DNA from: Halobaculum magnesiiphilum | GTDB lineage: Archaea > Halobacteriota > Halobacteria > Halobacteriales > Haloferacaceae | Direction of reading: 5' to 3' | Assembly: GCF_019823105.1 (NCBI RefSeq) | Contig: NZ_CP081958.1 | Location: forward strand, 1,426,001 to 1,490,000 | DNA length: 64,000 nt | In this document: positions 42,115 through 51,083 of the stretch, piece by piece | How positions within the stretch are numbered: the first letter of the stretch is position 1 | Layout of the letters: each line of letters starts with the position of its first letter | Translations under genes and position numbers: made by a program | Notes under the pieces: model-generated | Told to the model about the DNA's origin: nothing | The model's database searches: none | The model's input: the letters and a program-made list of their open reading frames with translations, nothing else

Positions 42115-43752
42115 TCAGTAGCCCTGTGCGTTGCCGTCCTTGCGCGGCTCGGTCGCCGCCGAGAGCACGCCGTCCGCGTTGCGGACGATCTGCGCGCCGC
42201 CGAACAGCGCCGGCGGGAACGTCGTCACGTCGTGGCCCTTGCGGACGAGTTTGGCGGCGACGGTGCCGTCGAAGTGCGGCTCCAGCGCGAGGCTTCCCTC
42301 CTCCCGGTAGCGCCACCGGGCGCTGTCGAGGGCCGCCTGCAGCGGCTGATCGTAGTCGACGATGTTCGAGATCAGCTGCACGTGCCCCTGCGGTTGCATG
42401 TACCCGCCCATGACGCCGAAGGCGGCCCAGTCGTCCGTGCCGTCGTCCTCGGGCGCGAAGTCCGCCAGCGCCGGGATCAGGGTGTGGAACGGACGCTTGC
42501 CGGGGGCGAGCGAGTTGGGGTGGTCCGGGTCCAGCGAGAACGACGACCCGCGGTTCTGCAGCGCGATCCCCGTGTCGCCGGCGACGAGGCCCGAGCCGAA
42601 GCCGGCGAACCGGGAGTTGATGAACGAGACGACGTTCCCCTCGTCGTCGGCGACGCACAGCAGGACCGTGTCGGCGTCCTCGGCGTTCGCGTCGGGGACG
42701 CCGAACGTCACGTCGTCGTTGCACTCCTCGCCGACCTCCTGCGCGCGCGTCGCCGCCCACTCCTCGCTCGCCAGCGGCGGGTGCTCCTCGAATTCGGGGT
42801 CGGTGATGTAGCGGTGGCCGTCGTGGAACGCGAGCTTCAGCGCCTCCGCGAAGTAGTGGACGCGCTCGGGGGAGTCGTAGTCGTGCTCGCCGGCACCGAG
42901 CTCCTCGGCGATGTTCAGGGCTTCGAGCGCGATGAGCCCCTGGTTGTTCGGCGGCAACTCGTACACCTCGGTCCCGTTGTAGGTGGTCGAGACGGGGTCG
43001 GGGAACTCCGGCTCGAACTCGGCAAGGTCCTCGACCATGAGGAAGCCCCCGTGGTCCTGTACTTCGGCGGCGATCTGTTCGGCGATCTCCCCCTCGTACA
43101 CCACGTCGGCACCCTCCTCGGCGATCCGCCGCAGCGACTCGCCGAGCTCCGGGAGCGTCACGTGTTGGCCCACGTCGGGCGCCTCGCCGTCGAAGAGGTA
43201 CGCCTCGCGGGCGTGGTCGGTCTCGAACAGCTCCTCGGCGTGTTGCCACTGCGCGGAGACGACCTCCGAGACTGGGTAGCCGTCGATCGCGTAGCGGATC
43301 GCCGGTCGAAGCAGCTCGTCGAGGGACTTGCGGCCGAAGCGCTCGGCGGTGACCTCCCACCCGCGTGCGGTGCCGGGGACCGTCACCGCGTGGGCGCCGG
43401 TGTCGGGCATCTCGGCGTCCGCGGGGTCGACGCCCTCCTCGTCGGCGACGGCCCCGCGCACGTTCTCGATCGTCGCCTCGGCGGGCGCCGGACCGCACGA
43501 GCGCATCGCGCCGACCTCGCCGTCGGCGGTGCGGTACAGCGCGAACACGTCGCCGCCCAGCCCCGTCGAGGTCGGCTCGACGACGTTGAGCGCGGCGGCG
43601 GTCGCGACCGCGGCGTCGAAGGCGTTGCCGCCGTCCTCCAACACGGAGATGCCGGCCTGCGACGCCAACGGTTGGCTGGTCGCCACGACGCCGCGTTGGC
43701 CGTACACCGTCGACCGTCGCGACGCGAACCGATCGATATCTGGGTCGTCCAT
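42115..43752 (-). CDS. ggt: gamma-glutamyltransferase family protein
   Basis: 545 residues. N-terminal family marks are VVATSQPLASQAGISVLEDG and GNAFDAAVATAAALNVVEP, with GLGGDVFALY. The autoprocessing nucleophile is Thr362 in DADTVLLCVADDEGN, the position of TTHxSVVD in E. coli GGT. The two residues after Thr differ. The C-terminus has GIALQNRGSSFSL and PFHTLIPAL. No signal peptide is seen, so it is probably cytoplasmic. It cleaves gamma-glutamyl bonds, perhaps of gamma-glutamylcysteine, the haloarchaeal thiol. A GAATAGTTT box (43792-43800) implies a short leader. Confidence 0.88.
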   Translation of the reverse strand: MDDPDIDRFASRRSTVYGQRGVVATSQPLASQAGISVLEDGGNAFDAAVATAAALNVVEPTSTGLGGDVFALYRTADGEVGAMRSCGPAPAEATIENVRGAVADEEGVDPADAEMPDTGAHAVTVPGTARGWEVTAERFGRKSLDELLRPAIRYAIDGYPVSEVVSAQWQHAEELFETDHAREAYLFDGEAPDVGQHVTLPELGESLRRIAEEGADVVYEGEIAEQIAAEVQDHGGFLMVEDLAEFEPEFPDPVSTTYNGTEVYELPPNNQGLIALEALNIAEELGAGEHDYDSPERVHYFAEALKLAFHDGHRYITDPEFEEHPPLASEEWAATRAQEVGEECNDDVTFGVPDANAEDADTVLLCVADDEGNVVSFINSRFAGFGSGLVAGDTGIALQNRGSSFSLDPDHPNSLAPGKRPFHTLIPALADFAPEDDGTDDWAAFGVMGGYMQPQGHVQLISNIVDYDQPLQAALDSARWRYREEGSLALEPHFDGTVAAKLVRKGHDVTTFPPALFGGAQIVRNADGVLSAATEPRKDGNAQGY

Positions 43753-43960
43753 GGTGGATTCTGGCGGACGAAGCGGCGAAAGCACCGACCCGAATAGTTT
43801 CGGGTTGCTTGCGCGACAACCCCGACGGAGAACGGTTCACCCGCCAGCGGAGAACGGTCGACGCGACCGCCTCGCCCCTCGATCATCGGCCGCGCAACGG
43901 CCAACCGTCCGACCGCCCGATCACCCCACAGACGGCCGGCGCCGGCGGGAGAGTCAGGTC

Positions 43961-43972
43961 GGTGGTACCACC
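43961..43972. promoter_or_regulatory. 12-bp palindrome in the ggt / Bat-like intergenic region
   Basis: GGTGGTACCACC is a perfect palindrome ending about 10 bp upstream of the TTGATAG box of the regulator gene. It lies within the 258-bp spacer separating divergent ggt and the regulator. It is a good candidate operator for autoregulation or joint control. Confidence 0.5.
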
Positions 43973-43981
43973 TGAGGAAGG

Positions 43982-43988
43982 TTGATAG
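43982..43988 (+). promoter_or_regulatory. TATA-like box for the Bat-like regulator
   Basis: TTGATAG centred 26 bp before the ATG at 44011. It favours that ATG over the one at 44002 for a leaderless message. Confidence 0.4.
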
Positions 43989-44010
43989 TGCGGCACCCAC
44001 CATGAACGGT

Positions 44011-44775
44011 ATGGACGAGGAGTCCCGGGACGACACGGGCGTCAGGCCGATGCGCGAGGTGGCGCTCAAGATCAAACACGTCGGGCAGCCCGAGACGGCC
44101 GCCTCCGAGCGGTATCCCGACGTGACGATGCGGTCGGTGTCGTCGATGACGGGACGCGAGCGCGAGCGCAAACGGATCGTCGAGGTGAGCGGCGACCCCG
44201 AGGACGTGGCCGGATTCATCGAGGAGTACGCCGCCGGCGACCCCGTCATCACGGCCGAGCCGATCACTCCCCTCGGGGAGTCGACCGTCTTCGTCGCGGT
44301 CACGATCGAGGTGCCGGCGTGGGACAGCATCACCGAGCTGTTCGCGGAGCTGGGGCTTCACTACCGGATGGGAACGGTGATCACCGGCGGCTACGAGCGG
44401 TGGACGCTGTATCTCGACCACGACGACGACCTCGGCGCGGTGATCGACGCGATCGAGGCCCGCGGCAACGAGGTCGAGCTGGTTCGCCAACTGGAGATGG
44501 ACGAGGTGGACCACGCGCCGCGCTTCGAGACCGCGGGCGTCCTCCACGACCTCACGCCGCGCCAACGCGAGGCGCTCGCGGCCGCGATCGGCGCCGGCTA
44601 CTACGGCCACCAGAAGGACGCCGGCGTCGAGGACGTCGCCGCGGAGCTCGGCGTGAGCACGACGACCGCCTGGGAACACCTCGCCCGCGCCGAGGGGAAG
44701 GTGATGAGCGACCTCGGCGAGTTCCTCGGTCGCGACGGGGACGACCGCGACGCCGACGAGGAACGGTCGGTCTGA
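44011..44775 (+). CDS. Bat-like transcriptional regulator (HTH-10 domain)
   Basis: 254 residues. The N-terminal half (about 1-165) is a sensor/association domain with alternating strands. The C-terminal HTH-10 domain starts at LTPRQREALAAAIGAGYYG and contains the recognition helix region DVAAELGVSTTTAWEHLARAEG. This is the haloarchaeal bacterioopsin-activator-like family. It lies between divergent ggt and the M28 peptidase gene, so peptide or gamma-glutamyl metabolism is a likely target. A 12-bp palindrome sits just upstream. An ATG at 44002 is the alternative start. Confidence 0.85.
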   Translation: MDEESRDDTGVRPMREVALKIKHVGQPETAASERYPDVTMRSVSSMTGRERERKRIVEVSGDPEDVAGFIEEYAAGDPVITAEPITPLGESTVFVAVTIEVPAWDSITELFAELGLHYRMGTVITGGYERWTLYLDHDDDLGAVIDAIEARGNEVELVRQLEMDEVDHAPRFETAGVLHDLTPRQREALAAAIGAGYYGHQKDAGVEDVAAELGVSTTTAWEHLARAEGKVMSDLGEFLGRDGDDRDADEERSV

Positions 44776-44785
44776 GCCGACGGCG

Positions 44786-46135
44786 TCACTCCAGGTCCGC
44801 GTACGGCCAGCGCCCGCCCATCCGTAGTTCCTGTTCGTACCCCTCGTCGATGGCGTCGCGCATCTCCGCGCGGGTCAGCCCCGGCGTCTCCACGTCCGTG
44901 GACGCGAAGCGGACGACCGCCTCGGCGACCTGCACGGCCATGTCGCGCAGGTCCCGCGAATCGAGCTTGTCCAGCGTGTCCGCGTGGGTGTGGCCCCAGC
45001 CGCGGCCGGACTGGTCGGAGGTGGTCGAGGTCATCACCGCCGGGACGCCTTCCTGGACGAACGCCCACTGGTCGCCATGTGGGGAGATGGTGTCGTCCGT
45101 CGAGAGGCTCGCATCGAGGTCGTCGGTCACCGCCTCGAACACGGCGCCCATCTCCTCGAAGCCGTTCGTCCCCACGCGGAGGTTCCGCGAGGAACAGGCG
45201 CCGTCGAGGTTGACGACGCACTTCGTGTCGTCCAGGTCCGTCGTCTCCGCGCAGTGGTACGCCCCCCACAGCCCGATCTCCTCGGAGCCGAAGGTGACGA
45301 GGCGCACGCGGGTGTCCAGCTCCACGTCGTCGCGGGCGAGGATCCGGCCGACCTCGGCGACGAGCGCCGAACCGGCGCCGTTGTCGTTGGCGCCGTCGGC
45401 GATATCGTGGGCGTCGACGTGGGCGGTGACGAGCACGTGCTCGTCGGTAGCGGGCCCGACCTCCGCCTCGACGTTGACCGAGGTGGTCGGCTCGTTGCGG
45501 CAGTCGACGGAGACGGTCGCCTCACAGCCCTCCTCGGCGTAGCGCGCGAGGCGCTTGCCGACCTCACAGGAGACGCCGACGGCTGGGATCGGCCCCGGGC
45601 GCTCGTGGTAGCCGACCTCGCCGGTCGGCGGCAGCGACCCGTCGAGGTGGTTGCGGAAGACGAACGCGACGGCGCCGTGGTCTGCGGCGTTGACGTACTT
45701 CTCCATCCGGTGGATCCACCGGTCCACGTCCTCGGGCGTCGCCGACGACGCCATGGCGATGGCCCCCTCCAGCTCGTCGGCCTTCTCCTCGAACTCGTCG
45801 TAGGTGCCGTCGCCCACGTCGACGACGCGGCCGGTCGCCTCCCCCGCCGGACAGCCGGGGAGCGCGAGCACGTCCTGCCGGCCGTCGTGGACGCGTTCGT
45901 GGGGCTCGTGGATCGACAGCGAGGACTCGCCGCGCCACCAGCCGGGGATCTCGAACTCCTCGATCCGCGCGTCGCGAACCCCCGCGCGTTCGAAGGCGTC
46001 GCACACGACCTCGGCGCCCCGTCGTTCGCCCTCCTGGCCGGCCATCCGGCTTCCTACGTCGACCAGGTCGGTCAGCACGTCCCATCCGAAGCCGCTCGTC
46101 TGTGCGTCGCCCACGGCCGCGTTCGGCAGTCGCAT
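44786..46135 (-). CDS. M28-family zinc aminopeptidase
   Basis: 449 residues. The C-terminal catalytic domain shows the di-zinc pattern HVDAHDIADGANDNGAGSA (H, D and following D), FGSEEIGLWGAYHC (Glu-Glu), NLDGACS and HTHADTLDKLDSRD. A PA-like insert lies before it. It releases amino acids from peptides in the cytoplasm, as no signal is visible. The start was placed at MRLPNAAVGDAQTSGFG. An upstream ATG (46183) would add 16 residues. It faces the Bat-like regulator tail to tail. Confidence 0.85.
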   Translation of the reverse strand: MRLPNAAVGDAQTSGFGWDVLTDLVDVGSRMAGQEGERRGAEVVCDAFERAGVRDARIEEFEIPGWWRGESSLSIHEPHERVHDGRQDVLALPGCPAGEATGRVVDVGDGTYDEFEEKADELEGAIAMASSATPEDVDRWIHRMEKYVNAADHGAVAFVFRNHLDGSLPPTGEVGYHERPGPIPAVGVSCEVGKRLARYAEEGCEATVSVDCRNEPTTSVNVEAEVGPATDEHVLVTAHVDAHDIADGANDNGAGSALVAEVGRILARDDVELDTRVRLVTFGSEEIGLWGAYHCAETTDLDDTKCVVNLDGACSSRNLRVGTNGFEEMGAVFEAVTDDLDASLSTDDTISPHGDQWAFVQEGVPAVMTSTTSDQSGRGWGHTHADTLDKLDSRDLRDMAVQVAEAVVRFASTDVETPGLTRAEMRDAIDEGYEQELRMGGRWPYADLE

Positions 46136-46244
46136 ACGCGTCGGGTTCGACGCGACCGCCTTGAGTTCCCGGATCCCGGCCACCCTCGGCCCCGATCCCC
46201 GGACGGCTCGACCCCGGCGACAGGTTCATGTGTCGTGGTACCGA

Positions 46245-46565
46245 ATGACGCAAAAGATGCCCGAACCCACCGATCTCTCCGACGCCGACGAGCGAGTGCT
46301 GCGCCACCTTGACGGGTCGAGCGCGGACTATCCCGCGCTCGTCGCCGCCAACACGGGGCTCCACATCCCGCTCGTGGAGCGCCGGTTGGCGACGCTCTCG
46401 GAGCGTGGGTTCGTGGAGGCGGTGACCGACGAGCAGATCTTCCGGATCACCGAGCGCGGTCGACGGGCGCTGGCGGGAAAACCGGGCGCGGCGGCGGCCG
46501 CGGACGCGACCCCGACCCGTGAGGCCGCCGCTCCCGACGGCGGGTCGCCGGTCGACACCGACTGA
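46245..46565 (+). CDS. small winged-helix DNA-binding protein
   Basis: 106 residues. Residues about 10-70 form a winged helix: LSDADERVLRHLDGSSADYP, ALVAANTGLHIPLVERRLATL and the wing FVEAVTDEQIFRITERGRRAL. The tail is Ala/Pro/Asp-rich. It is probably a transcriptional regulator. A second in-frame ATG at 46257 (PEPTDLSD) is possible. It lies between the M28 peptidase and pyroglutamyl peptidase genes, so it may control one of them. Confidence 0.75.
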   Translation: MTQKMPEPTDLSDADERVLRHLDGSSADYPALVAANTGLHIPLVERRLATLSERGFVEAVTDEQIFRITERGRRALAGKPGAAAAADATPTREAAAPDGGSPVDTD

Positions 46566-46662
46566 GCCGCTCGGGGGTCGCTCTCGTTCTCGCGGTCACC
46601 GTTCTCGCCGTCGCCGTTCTCGGGAGCCTCGCTACTCAGCTCCTCCCCGGCACTCGTTCCCG

Positions 46663-47313
46663 CTACTCGTCGCCGCCGAGCACCGCCTCGAACGCGATCT
46701 CGACCGCCCGCTCGTCCAGCGACCGCGGGAGGCTCGGGGTGACGCTTCCCCCGCGAGCCGCGTCGCCGTCGTTCGCGGCCCTTGCGGCCGTGGCGGCCTG
46801 TTCGGGCGTCGCCGGGAAGTGGAGGAAGCCGGCCGGCACGTCCGTCCCCGAGAGCAGCCCGAGCGTCCGGTAGAGGATGCCGTTGCAGAGGTGCGTGCCC
46901 GCGGTGTTCGAGACGCGGGCCGGCACGCCCGCCTCCAGACAGGCCTCGACCGCCTCGCGCACGGGGAGCGTCGAGAGGCGGGCGTCCGGTCCGTCCGGGT
47001 CGAGCCGGTCGTCGACCGGGTCGTTGCCCGCGTTGTCCGGGACGCCGACGGTGTCCGCGACGTTGATCGCGACGCGCTCGACCCCGACCGCCTCCCGTCC
47101 CGCCGCCAGCCCGGTGGCGACGACCGCGGCGGGGTCGTGCTCGTCGATCAGGTCGGCCATGCGCTCCTCGGCGGGACCGAACGCGACCGGGAGCACCCGG
47201 CCGACGACCTCGTGGCCCGCGACGGTTCGGCCGTCGAGCGCCTCGGCGACCTCGCCGGAGGGGTTCGCCTCGTGGTCGCCGAACGGCTCGTAGCCGGTAC
47301 AGAGTACGGTCAT
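46663..47313 (-). CDS. pcp: pyroglutamyl-peptidase I
   Basis: 216 residues. The start MTVLCTGYEPFGDHEANPSG is the family opening. The triad is visible: Glu79 in GVERVAINVAD, Cys143 in SNTAGTHLCNGILY and His165 in GFLHFPATPEQ. It removes N-terminal pyroglutamate from peptides, producing 5-oxoproline. This suits the nearby peptide importer, peptidase and gamma-glutamyltransferase, and possibly the HyuAB pair. Length is normal. Confidence 0.93.
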   Translation of the reverse strand: MTVLCTGYEPFGDHEANPSGEVAEALDGRTVAGHEVVGRVLPVAFGPAEERMADLIDEHDPAAVVATGLAAGREAVGVERVAINVADTVGVPDNAGNDPVDDRLDPDGPDARLSTLPVREAVEACLEAGVPARVSNTAGTHLCNGILYRTLGLLSGTDVPAGFLHFPATPEQAATAARAANDGDAARGGSVTPSLPRSLDERAVEIAFEAVLGGDE

Positions 47314-47458
47314 ATTCGTCCACAGCGTCGCCAGCGCCTAAGACTTCGCGTCGGCCGCGCGGGTCGCCGACGGTATCGCCGGGACGGCTCCGGACGGGGC
47401 TCATGCGACGCCGCCCGTCCGAGGTCTCGTTCGCGCTCCGCGCTCGCTCGACCTCGCC

Positions 47459-48754
47459 TCAGTCGTCCCCCGGCACCGCCGCCGCGTCGGTCGCCGAGTC
47501 GTCCCGCAGCGTCGTCGCGGCGATGACCCCCGCGACGACGACGAGCCCGGCACACGCGAGATACTCGCCCGAGAGGCCGATCTCGGCCGCCAGCGGGAGC
47601 GCCACCAAGGGACCGAGCGTCGAACCCAGGTCGCCGAAGACGTTGTAGACGCCGCCGAGCTTGCCCACGTCGCCGCCGGGGGCGATGTCGCCGAGGTACG
47701 CGAGCAGCGGCGGGCCGGTCAGTCCGGCGCCCGCGCCGACGAGGCCGACGCCCGCCAGCACGCCCGGCGCGGTCGGCACCAGCGCCGTGAGCGCGAACCC
47801 CGAGCCGAACAGGGCGAGCCCGGGGACGACCGTCGTGAGGCGGCCCATGCTGTCGGAGAACCGGCCGACCGCGAGGTTCGCCCCCGCCAGCGCGACGACC
47901 GACACCGCCATCACGAGGCCGCTCGTGCCGGCGCCGGCGAACCCGCCCAGCGAGATGTCGTTCGCCTCGGTGTAGAGCACGACCGTCGAGAGCAGGACCC
48001 CGGCGTAGAGGAACCGGATCGTGAAGTTAACCGCGCCGACGGCGCCGATCCGCGGATCCGCCCGCACGAGCGCCGGCATGTCCCGCAGTCGGCTCTTCTC
48101 GCCGACCTCCGGCGACACGTCCGGGAGCACGCGGTAGGCGACCGCCGCCGCGAACAGTCCCGCGACACCGGCGACGGCGAACGCCTCGCCGTAGCCGTAC
48201 AGCTCCGTGACGACGCCGCCGAGGATCAGCCCCGTCGGGAAGCCGAGGCTCTGCCCGCCGCGCATGTAGCCGACCCAGCGACCTCGGTTCGCCGAGGTCG
48301 TCACGTGCGTCACCGTGGAGAACGCGCCGACGAACACGAACGCCGAGCCGATCCCCCACGCCGCCCGCGACGCGAGGAAGACGGCCGACGACGGCAGCCC
48401 GAACGGCGGGTTCAGCCCGACGAGGTAGCCGAACGGGACGAGCCCCTGCACGAGGAATCCCGCGATCATCGGCCGACGCGTCCCCATGCGGTCGAGGATG
48501 CTCCCCGCCGGCGTCGACATCACCAGCCGCGTGAAGCGGTTGATCGAGAGGATCAGCCCGACGAGCACCGGCGCGATGCCGAGCACCGACCCGAGCGCCG
48601 GGATGGTCGGGAACGCGACGCCGCCGCCCATCCCGCCGAAGAACACGCCGGCGACGAGGCTGAGGACGACAGTTCGGACCTCCGACTCCGTGTACGCGGG
48701 GGCGGAGTCGCCATCGGATGTGGCGTCGGTCGTCGTGTCGGGTGTGTCGGTCAC
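47459..48754 (-). CDS. MFS transporter
   Basis: 431 residues. An acidic Thr/Asp-rich N-terminus (about 1-25) precedes twelve membrane spans. The loop between spans 2 and 3 reads PAGSILDRMGTRRPMIAGF, matching the MFS motif A (GxLaDrxGrkxx). A long central loop (about 205-225) divides the halves, and a second motif-A-like loop is VGRFSDSMGRLTT. The substrate is unknown. It precedes the leftward pcp gene by about 145 bp. Confidence 0.85.
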   Translation of the reverse strand: MTDTPDTTTDATSDGDSAPAYTESEVRTVVLSLVAGVFFGGMGGGVAFPTIPALGSVLGIAPVLVGLILSINRFTRLVMSTPAGSILDRMGTRRPMIAGFLVQGLVPFGYLVGLNPPFGLPSSAVFLASRAAWGIGSAFVFVGAFSTVTHVTTSANRGRWVGYMRGGQSLGFPTGLILGGVVTELYGYGEAFAVAGVAGLFAAAVAYRVLPDVSPEVGEKSRLRDMPALVRADPRIGAVGAVNFTIRFLYAGVLLSTVVLYTEANDISLGGFAGAGTSGLVMAVSVVALAGANLAVGRFSDSMGRLTTVVPGLALFGSGFALTALVPTAPGVLAGVGLVGAGAGLTGPPLLAYLGDIAPGGDVGKLGGVYNVFGDLGSTLGPLVALPLAAEIGLSGEYLACAGLVVVAGVIAATTLRDDSATDAAAVPGDD

Positions 48755-48942
48755 GTCTGGGGAGTTCCAGTCGAAGTCGGGGGCGAGAGTGTCGGTACGC
48801 GGTCGGTACGTGGTCGGTATCGTGAACGAACGGAAGAGGCCCGGGTCGCGGCCCCGTTCACCGGGTTGCGATCCCGGGCGGCCGGCCGCGCCCCGGTCGC
48901 TCGCGTCGGTCGTCCGTCGCTACCGCGGTCGCTCGACCGCGC

Positions 48943-50154
48943 TCACCACTTGTATTCCTCGCGCGGGTCCACGTCGTCGCGCTCGCGGTCGAACACGACC
49001 TCGCCGTCGACGACGACGTACCGGCTGCGGGTGTCCATCTCGTGGAACGGGCCGTCCCACACGACCACGTCGGCGTCGGTTCCCTCGGCGAGGTCGCCGA
49101 CGCGGTCGCCGATGCCGAGGATGTCGGCGGGGTTCGTCGTCACGGCGTCCAGCGCCGCCTCCTCCGGGAACCCCTCGCGGACCGCGAGGCCGACGCACAC
49201 GTCGAGGTGCTGCTGGGGGAGCACGGGCGCGTCGGTCTGGATCGCGACGGTGACGCCCGCCTCGTGGAGGATCCCGGGCGTCTCGAAGGTGATGTTTCGC
49301 AGCTCATACTTCGCGCCCGAGTACAGCGACGGGCCGACGATGGCGGGCACGTCGCGCTCGGCGAACTCCTCGGCGACGACGTGGCCCTCGGTGGCGTGTT
49401 CGATCGAGAGCGCGTCGATGCCGAACTCCTCGGCGATGCGGAACACCGTCATGATGTCGTCCGAGCGGTGCGCGTGGACGCGCAGCGGCAGGTCGCCCTC
49501 CAGCACGCGAGCGAGGTTCTCGCGGCCGAGGTCGCGTTCGAACGGCTCGCCGTTCTCGCGGGCGTGCTCGCGGGCCTCGATGTAGTCCTCGGTCGCCATC
49601 AGTTCCTGCCGGAGAGTGGCGGCGACGCCCGGGCGCGTTGACGGCTGGCGGCCCTCGCGCTCGCCGTGGAAGCGCTTGGGGTTCTCGCCCATCGCGGCCT
49701 TCATGCCGTCCTCCCTGATGAACATCCGGTCGGCGACCGTGCCGTACGTCTTCATCGAGCAGATGATCCCGCCGATGACGTTGCCCGAGCCCATCCGCGC
49801 GGAGACGGTCGTGACGCCGTTCTGAAACGCCCCCTTCAGCTCCTCGTCGCGCGGGTGGAAGCCGTCGAGCGCGTTGACGTGCGGAGTCGTCGCGCTCGTC
49901 CCCTCGTTGAAGTCGCCGTCCTCCGGTTCGCCCCACTCGGCCATTCCCGCGTGGCTGTGGGCGTCGATCAGTCCGGGCGTGACCTCCAGCCCCGTCGCGT
50001 CGATCTCGGTCGCCCCGGCCGGCGCCACCACGTCGCCGACGGCCGCGATCTCGCCGTCGACGACGAAGACATCGCCCTCGATCGTTCCCCGGTCGGTCTG
50101 CGTGTGCACGGTCCCGCCCCGGACGACGAGCGCGTCCGCGTCTGCGTCGGTCAT
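48943..50154 (-). CDS. amidohydrolase (imidazolonepropionase/dihydroorotase-like)
   Basis: 403 residues. The metal motif is H66-x-H68 in GLIDAHSHAG. Later ligands are in RVHAHRSDDIMTV, IEHATEGHVV and the aspartate of VAIQTDAPVLPQQ. The C-terminus returns to the small beta domain (TNPADILGIGDRVGDLAEG, DADVVVWDG). It hydrolyses an amide or imine in a cyclic or peptide substrate. The substrate cannot be told from sequence. The start is the ATG before TDADADALVVRGGTVHT. Confidence 0.87.
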   Translation of the reverse strand: MTDADADALVVRGGTVHTQTDRGTIEGDVFVVDGEIAAVGDVVAPAGATEIDATGLEVTPGLIDAHSHAGMAEWGEPEDGDFNEGTSATTPHVNALDGFHPRDEELKGAFQNGVTTVSARMGSGNVIGGIICSMKTYGTVADRMFIREDGMKAAMGENPKRFHGEREGRQPSTRPGVAATLRQELMATEDYIEAREHARENGEPFERDLGRENLARVLEGDLPLRVHAHRSDDIMTVFRIAEEFGIDALSIEHATEGHVVAEEFAERDVPAIVGPSLYSGAKYELRNITFETPGILHEAGVTVAIQTDAPVLPQQHLDVCVGLAVREGFPEEAALDAVTTNPADILGIGDRVGDLAEGTDADVVVWDGPFHEMDTRSRYVVVDGEVVFDRERDDVDPREEYKW

Positions 50155-50219
50155 TGGCAGGCGGTTGGCGAACCGCTCGGAAAGCGTTTCGGTTCGAAAC
50201 GGTGGGTTCGGCCGGGCGG

Positions 50220-51011
50220 CTACAGCTCCCGGCGGATCGTGGCCGCGAGCTCGGCGACGGCGTCGGGGCGGTACGTCCAGATCCCGCGCCAGATCCGGGG
50301 GTCGTCCTCCAGCGCGAGCAGGCCGGCCGGCGACGAGTGCGCCCCCGTCGCCTCGGCGGGCGGGTCGAACACCACGAACCACGAGTCGCTGTAGCCGTCG
50401 CCGTAGCCGCAGTGGGCGGTCACGTCGAGTTCGGTCTCGGGGTCCCAGTCGGGTTCGCCGTAGACGTGCACGTCCACGCCCGAGTCGGCGAGCCGCTCGT
50501 AGGTGCGCCGTGTTCCAACCTCGTCGTCGATGCGGGAGAGCCGCTGGAACGACGAGTGGAGTTCCCAGCCGTCGGCGCGACGAGCCCGTAGCTCGATCTG
50601 TCTGCTGATGGCGATGAGCAGGAGCGTCTCCTTGTGCGCCAGCGGGTAGCCGCGGAGGCGAAACGGCACGTCCGCCAGGCCGGTCAACACCGCGGGGAGG
50701 TCGGCGTCGGCGAGGCCGATGGTCCCCGTCGTGTAGAGATCGGAGTTCACCAGGAGGATCGCCCGCTCCAGCGCCGCGAGCGGGGAGGTCGCCACCACCT
50801 CGCCGTCCTCGACCAGCACCGCCACGTCGTCCTCGCCGGTCGCTCCCGCCGGTCCGCTCCCGTCGCTCGTGGCGATCGATACCGGCTGGTCCTCGAACAG
50901 TCGTCCGAGCATCGAATCGAGCGGCGTCCCGCCGTCGCGACGGATCACCGCGAGTCGCCTGTCCGTCGTTCCGACGGACGCGAGCGTTTCGTACTGCGCG
51001 TCGAGTATCAT
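50220..51011 (-). CDS. DICT sensory domain protein
   Basis: 263 residues, soluble. The pattern WELHSSFQRLSRIDDEVGT, then RRTYERLADSGVDVHVYG, then SWFVVFDPP and LLALEDD(P)RIWRGIWTY is that of DICT domains, which accompany two-component and cyclic-nucleotide signalling in bacteria and haloarchaea. No kinase or HTH domain is attached. It precedes an atypical TFB gene transcribed the same way (tfb upstream, 72-bp gap). It might modulate transcription. Confidence 0.75.
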   Translation of the reverse strand: MILDAQYETLASVGTTDRRLAVIRRDGGTPLDSMLGRLFEDQPVSIATSDGSGPAGATGEDDVAVLVEDGEVVATSPLAALERAILLVNSDLYTTGTIGLADADLPAVLTGLADVPFRLRGYPLAHKETLLLIAISRQIELRARRADGWELHSSFQRLSRIDDEVGTRRTYERLADSGVDVHVYGEPDWDPETELDVTAHCGYGDGYSDSWFVVFDPPAEATGAHSSPAGLLALEDDPRIWRGIWTYRPDAVAELAATIRREL

Positions 51012-51083
51012 TCGTGTCCCCCGACTCGATACGCACGGTGTGAAAAGCGGATCCGCCCGGGAATCAGGGTTGAAACCCCGAGG

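Noticed and set aside
46575..46632. Repeated GTTCTCG words after the winged-helix gene
   Set aside because: Spacing is irregular and composition is low complexity. No clear unit or symmetry.
47424..47452. Possible GNA-type hairpin (GCTCCGC context) before the MFS gene end
   Set aside because: The central heptamer fits, but the flanking GA steps of the module are missing and it merges into low-complexity CGCTCG sequence.
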